Below the pieces are notes generated by a model, which made no database searches, was not told the DNA's origin, and saw only the letters and a list, made by a program, of their open reading frames with translations. DNA of 64,000 nt, from NCBI RefSeq assembly GCF_050496765.1, contig NZ_JBNWEO010000007.1, positions 62,001 to 126,000 of the forward strand. The letters are read 5' to 3'. The stretch comes from JAEVLT01 sp050496765 (GTDB lineage: Bacteria; Bacillota; Bacilli; Bacillales; Cytobacillaceae). A program made the translations under genes and the position numbers. This document shows positions 51,417-59,760 of the stretch, piece by piece; within the stretch, counting starts at the first letter, position 1; each line of letters starts with the position of its first letter.

Positions 51417-52256
51417 CTAGTCGCATTTCTGTTTATTTTTTTCACTGTAAAACGCATTGATTTCCCCGCCTAAAATAATAATAAATGCGGTCATATACAT
51501 CCAGGTCATTAACACGATAATGGCTCCAATACTGCCATATGTGTTTGAGTAATGCGCAAAATTGCCAACATAAAAGGAAAGCGCCCAAGAAGATACGATC
51601 CAGCCGACCGTCGAAAAGGCAGCTCCCGGAAAAGCACTTTTGCAGCGCAATTTCACGTTTGGCGCAATCCAGTACAAAACGGTGAAGATCAGGAACAAGA
51701 TGACAGCACTAACGATCCAGCGCAGCATATTCCAGACAACAAGAAATTCGTTTGTAAAGCCAAATTGTGAAAACAGAAAAACGCCGATCTGTCTCCCGAA
51801 TACTGGTAAAAGCACGGCGGCAATCAGGACAAACACCATGCCGAACGTTAATAAAACCGCCATCCCTCTTGATACGATAAAGGAGCGGGTTTCCTTCACA
51901 TTGTACGCTTTATTAAACGCGAGAACAATGGCATTGACCCCGTTTGATGCTGACCAAATCGTTCCGATAATTCCGAAAGAAAGCAGCCCGCCGCGACGAT
52001 GATCCATAATATCGTTTAAATTTTTTTCAATTAAATTCATCGCTTCTGTTGGGGCAAATCCATTTAGCAGGCTAAGCATATAATGCTGGGAAATGGATAA
52101 GTAGGGAAGCAATGTAAATAAAAAAATAAGAAATGGGAACAGCGAAAAAAGAAAATAGTAGGCCAATTGTGCTGACATGCCTGGCAAATCATCCTCTTGA
52201 ATTCGATGCCACAGCTTTTTTACCAATGAAGAATTCAGATCATCTAATTTCCCCAC
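51417..52256 (-). CDS. YihY/BrkB-family membrane protein (YfkH-like)
   Basis: A 279-residue membrane protein with about six helices. Family features: KKLWHRIQEDDLPGMSAQLAYYFLFSLFPFLIFL (quoted as two parts: DDLPGMSAQLAYYFLFSLFP, FLIFLFTLLPYL), FGIIGTIWSASNGVNAI, and YGSIGAIIVLMTWMYMTAFI followed by LGGEINAFY. These proteins were once called ribonuclease BN; that is not supported. B. subtilis YfkH is the positional match. It follows the YtxH gene by 18 bases, in the same direction, probably as one transcript. Confidence 0.9.
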   Translation of the reverse strand: MGKLDDLNSSLVKKLWHRIQEDDLPGMSAQLAYYFLFSLFPFLIFLFTLLPYLSISQHYMLSLLNGFAPTEAMNLIEKNLNDIMDHRRGGLLSFGIIGTIWSASNGVNAIVLAFNKAYNVKETRSFIVSRGMAVLLTFGMVFVLIAAVLLPVFGRQIGVFLFSQFGFTNEFLVVWNMLRWIVSAVILFLIFTVLYWIAPNVKLRCKSAFPGAAFSTVGWIVSSWALSFYVGNFAHYSNTYGSIGAIIVLMTWMYMTAFIIILGGEINAFYSEKNKQKCD

Positions 52257-52274
52257 TATTCCACCTCTTTCGTT

Positions 52275-52625
52275 TTAAATCACTTGCTGGTTATCCAGAT
52301 CATCTTCCTTTTTTGTAAAAGTGTCTTTTGTTTCTTTGAGAAGCTTCGTTACTTGCGGTGTTGTCTCCTTTAGCTCTTCCACTTTTTCCGCGATGAACGC
52401 CAAATCTTCCCCAACTTGCTCGACTGTCGTCCGTACTCTTTGGGCAGTTTCCTTGATTTGGCTTGTCACTTGTTTCGGATTTCTCACCATCTCTGCTGTC
52501 CCATGTGCAGCCCTTTTCCAGTTTTCTTTCATTGCCGCTCTCGTTTCTTTGTCCAATAAACTTAATGCCCCGCCTGCCAATGCTCCAATTAACATGCCTT
52601 TCCAGAACTTGTTTGAATTTGCCAT
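52275..52625 (-). CDS. YtxH-domain protein
   Basis: A 116-residue member: Gly-rich membrane segment FWKGMLIGALAGGALSLLD at residues 8-26, followed by amphipathic helices (MKENWKRAAHGTAEMVRNP, TTVEQVGEDLAFIAEKVEEL). Unlike the YtxH homologue at 44746 it has normal length and no low-complexity tail. RBS AAGGAGAGG stands upstream. It is co-oriented with yfkH. Function unknown; general stress-linked in relatives. Confidence 0.82.
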   Translation of the reverse strand: MANSNKFWKGMLIGALAGGALSLLDKETRAAMKENWKRAAHGTAEMVRNPKQVTSQIKETAQRVRTTVEQVGEDLAFIAEKVEELKETTPQVTKLLKETKDTFTKKEDDLDNQQVI

Positions 52626-52869
52626 GGATACCTCTCCTTAAACAAGATAAAAATCTTATCATGTTCTGTATGATTTTCTTCCCGCGAACTGAGCGGGACA
52701 AACATAAATTCAGTATAAAACTTGCACAGTCACAATTGCAAAAATGATTCTCTTTTCATTTTCTTCGATGCAGTTCAACCTATGCAGGGATTTCACTGCT
52801 GTTTTCGATGATTGACAATTGGAACGGAACGTGGAAAGATGAAAGTAAAAAGCGGAGAGGATGACAAGC

Positions 52870-53094
52870 ATGGATTTATCGATAAAAACCGTTGAAAATG
52901 TTGAATATATGATTGAAGCTATTAAGGAAAAACTAAAAGTATTAAACTTGGGAGCGATCAAACCATCCCACTTCGATGAGGAAATGTACGAGGAATTGAA
53001 GGAAATTTACGAAATGGTCATGAAAAAAAATTCCTTCAGTCCAAACGAAATGCAAGCCCTTGTCGAAGAACTCGGAAACTTGCGAAAGCAATAG
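52870..53094 (+). CDS. DUF1128 family protein (YfkK/UPF0435)
   Basis: A 74-residue helical protein: LSIKTVENVEYMIEAIKEKL, KVLNLGAIKPSHFDEEMYEE and FSPNEMQALVEELGNLRKQ. The whole length matches UPF0435 (B. subtilis YfkK), function unknown. ATG 52870 is used because GGAGAGG abuts the earlier ATG 52861. It is divergent from the ytxH-yfkH pair, consistent with the yfk region. Confidence 0.87.
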   Translation: MDLSIKTVENVEYMIEAIKEKLKVLNLGAIKPSHFDEEMYEELKEIYEMVMKKNSFSPNEMQALVEELGNLRKQ

Positions 53095-53322
53095 CCATTG
53101 CATTTGCCAAAATAGAATGAATGGCTCAAGGTTTTTTATGAGCCATTCTGTAATGGTAAAAAATTACCTGCTTCTGAAATACATTTGCAATACCTTCTTA
53201 CATATGTGGGACGATACTAATTGATTAATTTCGTCAAAAAAGAATAAAATCCTTTTTCACATTCATTTTATCAAAAAGGCCACGCTGCTATTTTATGTTC
53301 ATCAGAAGGTTCGAATATAATA

Positions 53323-53360
53323 AAAAAGGATAACCAGCTAGTCAGGTGGTTATCCTTTTT
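53323..53360 (-). terminator. Terminator of the 44-residue gene
   Basis: AAAAGGATAACCA and TGGTTATCCTTTTT pair around a short loop; in minus direction a T-run follows. Confidence 0.8.
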
Positions 53361-53365
53361 CCAGT

Positions 53366-53500
53366 TTACTGATTTTTGCTTTCTCTTGCCGCTTTTTTTC
53401 GGGCTTTTTTACTTTGAGAAAACTCTGCTGCGAATTCCGTATCGGCAGCTTTGCTTCCGCCAGTATGCGGCTGTTTACGATTGTCATTGCGATTGGTCAT
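53366..53500 (-). CDS. Small spore-protein-like gene, 44 residues
   Basis: The frame MTNRNDNRKQPHTGGSKAA continues DTEFAAEFSQSKKARKKAARESKNQ (given in two parts: DTEFAAEFSQ, SKKARKKAARESKNQ). TEFAAE resembles the GPR protease site TEFASE of gamma-type small acid-soluble spore proteins, and the Asn/Gln/Lys-rich composition agrees. GGTGGAG precedes the ATG. The name is a guess from that motif; a terminator closes the gene. Confidence 0.5.
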   Translation of the reverse strand: MTNRNDNRKQPHTGGSKAADTEFAAEFSQSKKARKKAARESKNQ

Positions 53501-53630
53501 GTGTGCTCCACCTCGTATAAGTAACTTCGGGTGTTGAAAAACGGAAGAATGTTGCTGTTATGACGTTGTTTTCCAACACCATTCATTATTTTCCTTCTTC
53601 GGTGCAGAACTATACCTTTTAAATTTGAAT

Positions 53631-54152
53631 TCACTCTAAATCACCAATTTCTTCAAACTTCCTGGTCCAAAGCGAAAATTCCTTCGAAAAAACGGATGTG
53701 CATACCTCCACATCATTTTGATAATTTTTCAAAATGGGTAGTTGACTCAATATGGATGAACCGTGGAAAACAGAGACAATAATCTTATGAGCGCTTTCTA
53801 TTTTCCTCGCTTGTTCATACAGTTTTTGTAAGTCTTCAGATGGAATCTCTTTGTACAATTCGATGAAAAGCTTTTTTGGATTCTGAAAAAATTGATTGGC
53901 CAAGGTACGTAACGGCTCATCTTTTAAAACATACAATCCAATCATAACCAATGCATCTTCTAGCATATTTTTCAAAGTTGGAATCCAAACGATTTTTTGT
54001 TGCGTTGACTTTTCCATTTCTGTCCTAACAGGTGTAAGAACCCATGCAGGACGATCATTTTCCGACAAATACAGTTGATGAGTAATATTGATGATTCCGC
54101 CATCATAAGAATGCTTTTTCCCGACCAAGATTTGACAAGTACTTGCACCCAT
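53631..54152 (-). CDS. Hypothetical protein, 173 residues
   Basis: A soluble protein with no recognised domain. N-terminal half strands (STCQILVGKKHSYDGGIINI, PAWVLTPVRTEMEKSTQQKI), C-terminal half helices (KKLFIELYKEIPSEDLQKLY). ATG 54152 begins one base after the stop of the upstream cyclotransferase-like gene (TAA-A-ATG) with GGAGGAATG as RBS, so both are probably translated from one message and may act together. Confidence 0.65.
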   Translation of the reverse strand: MGASTCQILVGKKHSYDGGIINITHQLYLSENDRPAWVLTPVRTEMEKSTQQKIVWIPTLKNMLEDALVMIGLYVLKDEPLRTLANQFFQNPKKLFIELYKEIPSEDLQKLYEQARKIESAHKIIVSVFHGSSILSQLPILKNYQNDVEVCTSVFSKEFSLWTRKFEEIGDLE

Positions 54153-54153
54153 T

Positions 54154-55020
54154 TTACATTCCTCCATTTTTCGATTTTCTTAAAAAGTTTATGTGATCTT
54201 TAAGGTTGGAAATATAGCTTGCAGTCAACCAACCTTCTGCACCTCGAAGAATTTCTTCTTCATACCAAAAGGGAGGTGCCGTTTCTTCTGCTTTATTTTT
54301 CACAACAAAGGTTAATGCCTCGACTTGCTTCCCGTCCACCTCAATCGTTACAAATGTGGGCCGATACGCAGTTGGTGCGCCTTCGCGTTTGTATAAATAG
54401 TTATCTAACGCTTCAACAGGTAGATCATAGACTTTTCCTTCGACGATTCCGCCTTCTTCCACAACATCTGCACGACCCATACCATCTTCTGATGATTTCC
54501 TGGTAAACCTTAAGGTATAGTTCGCTAACACACCCACCCCTACCATGTTTTGAAAGTAATGAGCGCATCCCTTCTCAGTGAATCGTTTGTGATCCATGCA
54601 GCTTCCATAGGCAAAATAAAGCACCGAATGATTTTTTCCAGACTGGAGATTGTATTCCTTCCAATCGTCGTTTCGTATTTTCTTTTTGAACAAATCAGCA
54701 TTTCCCGCCACAAACACATATGCATTTGTCATGCCGTTGTCTGTATAGACAGTTTGCGTCACTCTTTCATATAAGTTGTTTGTTCCTCCAGGAGTAAAGC
54801 CCTCTAATTGGTCAAGTCTCCTCAGTTCCTCTTTTGTGACAGAATATAGTTCACCATAAGTGCGAAAACCCCTTGATTGTTTCATTGCTGGATAACCATA
54901 ACCGCTATCATACAGCAATCCATCCGTCCAGCATTGCTCCGCGATACAGGCTGCGTTTTTTAAAAATCCTGAATTTGATTCTCCTTTGCGTAAAGTTCCA
55001 TAAACAAATACGTTGATCAT
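54154..55020 (-). CDS. Gamma-glutamylcyclotransferase-like protein, two domains (YkqA-like)
   Basis: A 288-residue protein with two AIG2/GGCT-like units. Domain 1 (1-118) opens INVFVYGTLRKGESNSGFLK, the GGACT substrate loop, and has GELYSVTKEELRRLDQLEGF with the catalytic-type Glu. Domain 2 (about 130-280) opens VLYFAYGSCMDHKRFTEKG. Such tandem proteins occur in Bacilli (YkqA). They would cleave gamma-glutamyl amines or amides to 5-oxoproline, substrate unknown. Start ATG with AAAGGAG upstream. Confidence 0.82.
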   Translation of the reverse strand: MINVFVYGTLRKGESNSGFLKNAACIAEQCWTDGLLYDSGYGYPAMKQSRGFRTYGELYSVTKEELRRLDQLEGFTPGGTNNLYERVTQTVYTDNGMTNAYVFVAGNADLFKKKIRNDDWKEYNLQSGKNHSVLYFAYGSCMDHKRFTEKGCAHYFQNMVGVGVLANYTLRFTRKSSEDGMGRADVVEEGGIVEGKVYDLPVEALDNYLYKREGAPTAYRPTFVTIEVDGKQVEALTFVVKNKAEETAPPFWYEEEILRGAEGWLTASYISNLKDHINFLRKSKNGGM

Positions 55021-55099
55021 CCTTGTTCACTCCTTTCATTTACTACCCTAATATTAAAACAAGAAGGTTGGGATCGACCCAACCTTCCATTTTCCAAGT

Positions 55100-56017
55100 T
55101 TATAATTGTTTGATAAGATTTGTTGGAACGGAACACGTCCACTGATAGCCGCCCCCTCTCTTCCCTAAAATAATTTCGCTATTTTCCTCTAGTAAGCAAG
55201 CCTTTACCTTTGTTCGGATCTTTGAAATATATGATTTGATGGTGGCCATTTGGGGTTGTTCGCCCTCTTCCCATAAATTCACCAATTCTTCCTTCCGAAC
55301 AAAACGATTTTTCCGCTCAATCAAGCACCGCAGAATTTCGGCTTCTTTCGGTTCTAAACGTTTACAATCGCTAGGACCATAAAACGTCGGATAAAAATGG
55401 CTTAAATCCAATACGGCTTCATGATCCGATTCAGCATCGACCTTAAAACTTTCGACTTCCCCTGTTGTAATAAGTAGGGTTGCGCCGTCGGCGAACTGTA
55501 CTAGTTTTCTGCTTCGGCCATCTTCCGTAATGAACCGTTTGATCTCTTCAATTTCATTGGTAAAATTCCGTTCTTTATCGGCTTCAATCGATTTTTGCAA
55601 AAAGGAATGTGACATATCATATTTGCAAATATGGTAGTAGGCTTTAGAAACAGTGGAATACACTCGAAATCTTCTCGTTTCCGACAACGGCTGTTCTAAA
55701 GCTTCCAAAAAATAAGCAATACACTTGTCGAATTTCTCCTTTTCATAACAGATATGGCCCAAGCGATATAATGCCTCTGCATCATGTGGGAAAAGCTCTA
55801 ACACCTCTTCAAATAAACGTTGTGCATTTGTTAAATGAACATATCTTAGCTTTTCATCCGATCCACTACGAATCAAAAGCCTTGCCAAATCAGTCTTGTA
55901 TTCTATGTTCTCAGGATTCTCATTTACTAGTTTTCGAAAAATCCGAATTCCCTCCGATAGCCAAGCCGATTCTGTAATCAGCCCCTCCTGATTCTTCCAA
56001 TTCCTTATTTCACTCAT
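55100..56017 (-). CDS. TPR protein with C-terminal OmpR-type winged helix
   Basis: A 305-residue regulator. Residues 20-165 contain tetratricopeptide-like repeats (GIRIFRKLVNENPENIEYKT, AQRLFEEVLELFPHDAEALY, CYEKEKFDKCIAYFLEALEQ). Residues 215-300 are a winged helix of the Trans_reg_C type: LEPKEAEILRCLIERKNRFV, RKEELVNLWEEGEQ and ATIKSYISKIRTKVKACLLE, then GKRGGGYQWTC. There is no receiver domain. It resembles SARP-/ToxR-like one-component regulators; target and signal are unknown. Confidence 0.75.
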   Translation of the reverse strand: MSEIRNWKNQEGLITESAWLSEGIRIFRKLVNENPENIEYKTDLARLLIRSGSDEKLRYVHLTNAQRLFEEVLELFPHDAEALYRLGHICYEKEKFDKCIAYFLEALEQPLSETRRFRVYSTVSKAYYHICKYDMSHSFLQKSIEADKERNFTNEIEEIKRFITEDGRSRKLVQFADGATLLITTGEVESFKVDAESDHEAVLDLSHFYPTFYGPSDCKRLEPKEAEILRCLIERKNRFVRKEELVNLWEEGEQPQMATIKSYISKIRTKVKACLLEENSEIILGKRGGGYQWTCSVPTNLIKQL

Positions 56018-56136
56018 CAGACGAACTCCCCCTATCCTTTTTCAGCATAACATTCTCCCTTTACATATCTTCTTTAATAGGAAAAATTCGACCATTAAGC
56101 TGAATAACCTTTTTTGTCAGGTTGTTTTTCGATTTT

Positions 56137-56331
56137 TTAAGTGCACCATCCCAAAATAGATCCATAAAACGCCAATAAGATCCAAACCAATAATAAAGAA
56201 AAGGATAACAGCATCATTTCAACTTTTTGAATAGGAAATGTTGCTTCTTCGGTTATCCAATAATGTAAAATGATCGTCCATATTGAACAATAACTCCATG
56301 TACTTGATGAACCCACATGTATCCCTATCAT
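56137..56331 (-). CDS. Possible small membrane protein coupled to racemase-like gene
   Basis: Sixty-four residues with two hydrophobic segments (WSYCSIWTIILHYW near 13-26 and MLLSFSLLLVWILLAFYGSI near 40-60). Its ATG overlaps the stop of the upstream gene as ATGA, and AAGAAGAAG lies before it. The coupling and the membrane-like pattern support it; the lack of a recognised family argues for caution. Confidence 0.4.
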   Translation of the reverse strand: MIGIHVGSSSTWSYCSIWTIILHYWITEEATFPIQKVEMMLLSFSLLLVWILLAFYGSILGWCT

Positions 56332-57002
56332 TGCTTCTTCTTCTGCAAATCAAATCGATTAACAATGGAAGAGACTAACGTATGCAGCGGATTGATTATA
56401 GCCATGGATGTCGTTTTTTCTACTTGCCGGGATGCTTCAACCATCGATAATTGGGCAACTGATATTACTTTGTCTTCCTTTTCTATAATATTATTTAAAA
56501 ATTTAGTAATTTCTTGATTGTATTCTTTTTTTCGCCCCTGCATAATCAGTTCAAATGTGTTGTTTAAGATCATAATCTCTATATCTAACGATTTGTTGTT
56601 GTCCCTGGCAAAATGATAAAGGCGTTCCATTGTCCCTTCAACCGTTGCAGGGTTTGAAAACAGGATAATCTGAGGTTTTTGGATAGTGCAGATCTGTTCA
56701 AAAAAAGGTTCATCGATTTTTATAATCGGTACAGATATGGAGAGTTGCACTTCTTGCAAAATGACAATATAGTTTGTACAAGTAATAAGGATAGCCTCAA
56801 CATGGCATTGGGCAATCCATTCTATTTGCTCTTTAACTTTGCTTTGAGCATCTGCCTTTTTAACGTTTTCATTATGCATTACTTGATACATTAATCCGGG
56901 ATCAACAAAATGGATTAATTCAACATCAAATGGAGAAAACACATTTTCAATATATTCTATGTTCGAATAATGAGCGTGTAAGCATCCCACTCTTTTTCTC
57001 AA
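56328..57002 (-). CDS. Aspartate/glutamate racemase-like protein
   Basis: A 224-residue protein with the Asp/Glu racemase-type fold: N-terminal KRVGCLHAHYSNIEYI, the first active-site region AILITCTNYIVILQEVQ with Cys near 76, IPIIKIDEPFFEQI, and IILFSNPATVEGTM. The second catalytic Cys expected near 185 is absent (ISVAQLSMVEAS), so it may not be a true two-base racemase; it could be a decarboxylase/isomerase-like or regulatory member. RBS AGGTGAGAG is before the ATG. Probably followed by a small membrane protein. Confidence 0.6.
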   Translation of the reverse strand: MRKRVGCLHAHYSNIEYIENVFSPFDVELIHFVDPGLMYQVMHNENVKKADAQSKVKEQIEWIAQCHVEAILITCTNYIVILQEVQLSISVPIIKIDEPFFEQICTIQKPQIILFSNPATVEGTMERLYHFARDNNKSLDIEIMILNNTFELIMQGRKKEYNQEITKFLNNIIEKEDKVISVAQLSMVEASRQVEKTTSMAIINPLHTLVSSIVNRFDLQKKKQ

Positions 57003-57317
57003 TTTCTCTCACCTCTAATCAACGCAAACCGCTTTTGGCGGGGCTACAAGCAATTAGCTTTCTTTTGGCCAAAGTATTTAAAAAATCATAAATACCCAAA
57101 ACAAATGCACATCCATTCCTAAACTGGAATGGATATGCATTATTGCGTATTTTTCAAATTTCGGTAAAAAAACGACTCTTATTACACGAATCATCCCATT
57201 CTTACAAGTTTTTTTATGATCAATTTTTTACCCCCTCTGCAAAAGTAAAACAATATTTATAGGACAACGAACATTGCCCATTCTCTCCTCTTAAATTTTA
57301 CCATCCTTTTTGTTTTT
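57003..57317. other. Intergenic region with hairpin
   Basis: ATGCACATCCATTCC and GGAATGGATATGCAT (57103-57141) form a 15-bp stem with one mismatch. Apart from this hairpin and AT-rich sequence I see no gene. Confidence 0.5.
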
Positions 57318-57443
57318 TTAAGCTGTAATCTGTGCAAAATGATGGTTTGCATGCAAAGCGTATGTAGCAATCAATTGTTCAATTGTAAGAAGACCGCTTT
57401 CAGGATGGCGTACCGTTCTTTTAAGTTTTTCATTGGCAACAGA
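57318..57443 (-). pseudogene. DinB/YfiT-family C-terminal fragment
   Basis: Forty-one codons reading NEKLKRTVRHPESGLLTIEQ and LIATYALHANHHFAQITA before a stop. The RTV-HPE block and the H-x-x-HH-x-A-H-type metal site are those of DinB-like (bacillithiol transferase/YfiT) proteins. The N-terminal two thirds are missing and stops precede it, so it is a remnant. Confidence 0.65.
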
Positions 57444-57523
57444 TTAAAGAAACTTTATAATAAAGAAAACAATAATTAAATTTTTAAAGAAGTTGTGTTT
57501 TTTCTAAAAAGGGGGAATAACTT

Positions 57524-57928
57524 ATGGTATCAGCTACTTTATTGAAAGGAAGAGAAACCATGAGTGATATCAATGGCAAGCCTGTTCGTCGTCGTGTGAA
57601 AGTGTCCAGTCAGAGACAAATTACAATTCCAAAGGATTTCTATAACGCCTTGACCCTATCTGATGAAGTTCTTGTTGAATTTACCGGAAAGGAAATTATC
57701 ATTCGGCCTGCTGAATATGAAATAGTTGACTTTTCAGAAGATATTTTAAAAGATCTTGTGCATCAGGGATACAGTGGCGAGGAATTAATACAGCAGTTTA
57801 GCCGCATAAAGTCGGAAATACCGAATGCTCTTGATCGGCTAAAGAAAGAGACAATGGAAAATCCAGTAATTACAGGAAGTTTGGATGACTACTTGGATTC
57901 GCTGGAGGATGACGAGGAAAATGAATAG
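57524..57928 (+). CDS. AbrB/SpoVT-type antitoxin
   Basis: A 134-residue protein. Residues 20-65 form a swapped-hairpin AbrB domain: RRRVKVSSQRQITIPKDFYN, DEVLVEFTGKEIIIRPAE. The acidic C-terminal part (SLDDYLDSLEDDEENE) would bind the toxin. It overlaps the downstream RelE-like gene by 8 bases, the usual antitoxin-first order. GGGGG stands before ATG 57524; a second possible start is 57560 with AAAGGAAG. Confidence 0.82.
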   Translation: MVSATLLKGRETMSDINGKPVRRRVKVSSQRQITIPKDFYNALTLSDEVLVEFTGKEIIIRPAEYEIVDFSEDILKDLVHQGYSGEELIQQFSRIKSEIPNALDRLKKETMENPVITGSLDDYLDSLEDDEENE

Positions 57929-58238
57929 TAATGGTTTATTGCCCTTCAAACTAAGTGGGCTTGCAGCAAAGCAATTAAAAAAAATCCGAAAAACAGATCG
58001 GGTGCTTTACGATAAGGTTCATAATGCCATTACAACGATTCGCCAAGACCCAAATATAGGTGATCCCAAAAAAGGGGATTTAAAGGGATATAGCTGCATT
58101 GATATTAGCCACCTGAGAACAAATTATGAACTTTGTTATACAATGAAAGAAGATGCAAACGGCCAATTGATCCTAGTGATTATGATGGGACCAAGAGAGA
58201 ACTTCTACCATGATTTGAAACGATATTTGAATAGTTGA
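57921..58238 (+). CDS. RelE/ParE-superfamily toxin
   Basis: A 105-residue protein with a RelE-like fold: LSGLAAKQLKKIRKTDRVLY, IRQDPNIGDPKKGDLKGY, then ISHLRTNYELCYTMKED and VIMMGPRENFYHDLKRYL. RelE toxins cut mRNA on the ribosome; the conserved C-terminal basic/aromatic residues (R, Y) are present in shortened form. ATG 57921 has GAGGATGACGAGG upstream inside the antitoxin gene. With it this forms a type II toxin-antitoxin module, closed by a terminator. Confidence 0.83.
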   Translation: MNSNGLLPFKLSGLAAKQLKKIRKTDRVLYDKVHNAITTIRQDPNIGDPKKGDLKGYSCIDISHLRTNYELCYTMKEDANGQLILVIMMGPRENFYHDLKRYLNS

Positions 58239-58246
58239 ACTACTTA

Positions 58247-58273
58247 CAGGACGGTTATTTACCGTTCTTTTTC
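58247..58273 (+). terminator. Terminator of the toxin-antitoxin operon
   Basis: GGACGGTTATTTACCGTTC followed by TTTTTC; short perfect stem ACGGT/ACCGT. Confidence 0.8.
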
Positions 58274-58348
58274 TTTATGAAAAAGGGCAATTGTTCCATA
58301 ATTTTTTCATCAGCATCTTTATTTGGCCGCCTGAATTGTTGCTTTTAA

Positions 58349-58744
58349 TTAAAATGGCAGGTTAAACTGCCATGAAACGCCAAACCGATCGACAATCCAA
58401 CCAAATTTTTTGCTGAAACCATAATCACCAAGCGCCATTAATGCTTGTCCGCCTTGAATAAAGTTCTCATAAAGGCTGTCAATTTCCTCCTCAGAATCAC
58501 AGGTGATGAATAGTGAAAAGGATGGAGTAAACGTAAACTCGTGTTTAATATTACTATCCAGACACATAAATTCCTGTCCCTTTAATGAAAAAGTTGCCTG
58601 CATGACGCTTCCCTCTTCACCTGTTTGATTGGCACCATAACGAATAATGCTAGTTATTTCGGATCCCTCAATCAGAGAAGTGTAATAATCCATCGCCTCT
58701 TCAGCCTTACCTTGAAACATTAAAAACGGGGTAACTTTTCCCAT
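58349..58744 (-). CDS. VOC-family (PhnB/3-demethylubiquinone methyltransferase-like) protein
   Basis: A 131-residue glyoxalase-like protein: VTPFLMFQGKAEEAMDYYTS at the start, GSVMQATFSLKGQEFMCLDS and a C-terminal KKFGWIVDRFGVSWQFNLPF that closes the fold. This PhnB-like subgroup has no defined substrate in Bacillus and often lacks the full metal site. Start ATG 58744 has GGAGTTGAG upstream. Monocistronic. Confidence 0.86.
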   Translation of the reverse strand: MGKVTPFLMFQGKAEEAMDYYTSLIEGSEITSIIRYGANQTGEEGSVMQATFSLKGQEFMCLDSNIKHEFTFTPSFSLFITCDSEEEIDSLYENFIQGGQALMALGDYGFSKKFGWIVDRFGVSWQFNLPF

Positions 58745-59131
58745 TTCTTTTACTCAACTCCTTAATTTAATTATGTGAATTGTTAATTTGTACGAGTAAA
58801 ACAAATTTAACATACAACCTAAATCCCTGATAGGAATAGTGAAAACTTAAAGAATCTATTTTAAGGACCGAAAGCTCCTCGAAAGCCCCTATTCACCAAA
58901 AACAAAGGAATTCGGTCGAGAAGATTTCATCGAATATCCCTGTTTTAGAATCACTTCACACTACGGCTTAACATTCATTTTAAGTGATTAAAATTTTTAA
59001 AAAAAGAAAATCATTGGGCAAGTAACTATTGTATAATAATTCTTTATAATGTATATTTATTACTATCTAACTACAGTAAATCGTTTGAATTTTACATAAG
59101 TCAGTTCTTATATTATCCAGGGGGATTTTAA
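58745..59131. other. Intergenic region without supported feature
   Basis: AT-rich sequence with no gene that I can support. Promoter-like elements occur before the acetyltransferase gene, for example TATAAT at about 59031-59036, but no clear -35 is placed correctly. Confidence 0.4.
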
Positions 59132-59596
59132 ATGCTAATTCGAAAAGCGGTTATGAGCGATACAGAAAGTATTTATCAATTAATATCAGAGTATGCCAAG
59201 GAAGGAAAACTTTTACCAAGAACTTATCCTTCCATCTATGAAAATTTGCAAAGTTTCATTGTAGCTGTTTTAGATAATGAGGTGATTGGGATTTCCAGTT
59301 TGACGATCCTTGACCGGAATTTAGCAGAGGTACGGTCATTAGCCGTCAGCCCTGCTTATGTCGGAAAAGGAGTCGGAAAAGCACTGGTGAAGCAAATAAT
59401 AAAAGAAACGGAAAACTTGGAAATTACGAAACTAATATCCTTAACGTATCAAGTTGAATTTTTTTCAAAATTAGGATTTAGTCGGGTGGATAAAAATGAA
59501 CTGCCTCAAAAAATGTGGAAAGATTGCATAAACTGCCCAAAACTGCATTCATGTGACGAAACAGCAATGTTCATTGACGTTTTGCCTAAGGGATGA
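59132..59596 (+). CDS. GNAT-family N-acetyltransferase (ArgA-like)
   Basis: A 154-residue acetyltransferase. It has the N-terminal IRKAVMSDTESIYQLISEYA, the central strand AEVRSLAVSPAYVGKGVGKA with the acetyl-CoA loop Q/RxxGxG/A as VGKGVGKA, and a distinctive tail ELPQKMWKDCINCPKLHSCD with CxxC-x4-C. That tail resembles short N-acetylglutamate synthase (ArgA-like) proteins. It may acetylate glutamate, but no arginine genes are nearby. RBS AGGGGG. A terminator follows. Confidence 0.8.
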   Translation: MLIRKAVMSDTESIYQLISEYAKEGKLLPRTYPSIYENLQSFIVAVLDNEVIGISSLTILDRNLAEVRSLAVSPAYVGKGVGKALVKQIIKETENLEITKLISLTYQVEFFSKLGFSRVDKNELPQKMWKDCINCPKLHSCDETAMFIDVLPKG

Positions 59597-59615
59597 ATTT
59601 TGATCCGTGACTAAA

Positions 59616-59655
59616 AACACACGCGTTTCTCCATGTGAAATATCGTGTGTTTTCC
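59616..59655 (+). terminator. Terminator of the acetyltransferase gene
   Basis: AAAACACACG and CGTGTGTTTT form a 10-bp stem with T-rich end. Confidence 0.8.
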
Positions 59656-59760
59656 CTTGCTTTACCCTTTGTATCTCTCAAGGAAATCAATTACCCTGTC
59701 TTAAAATTTCTCGGTTAAAAACTTATTTTTATGAGTCTTCTCTTAAACTGTAAAACTTTT

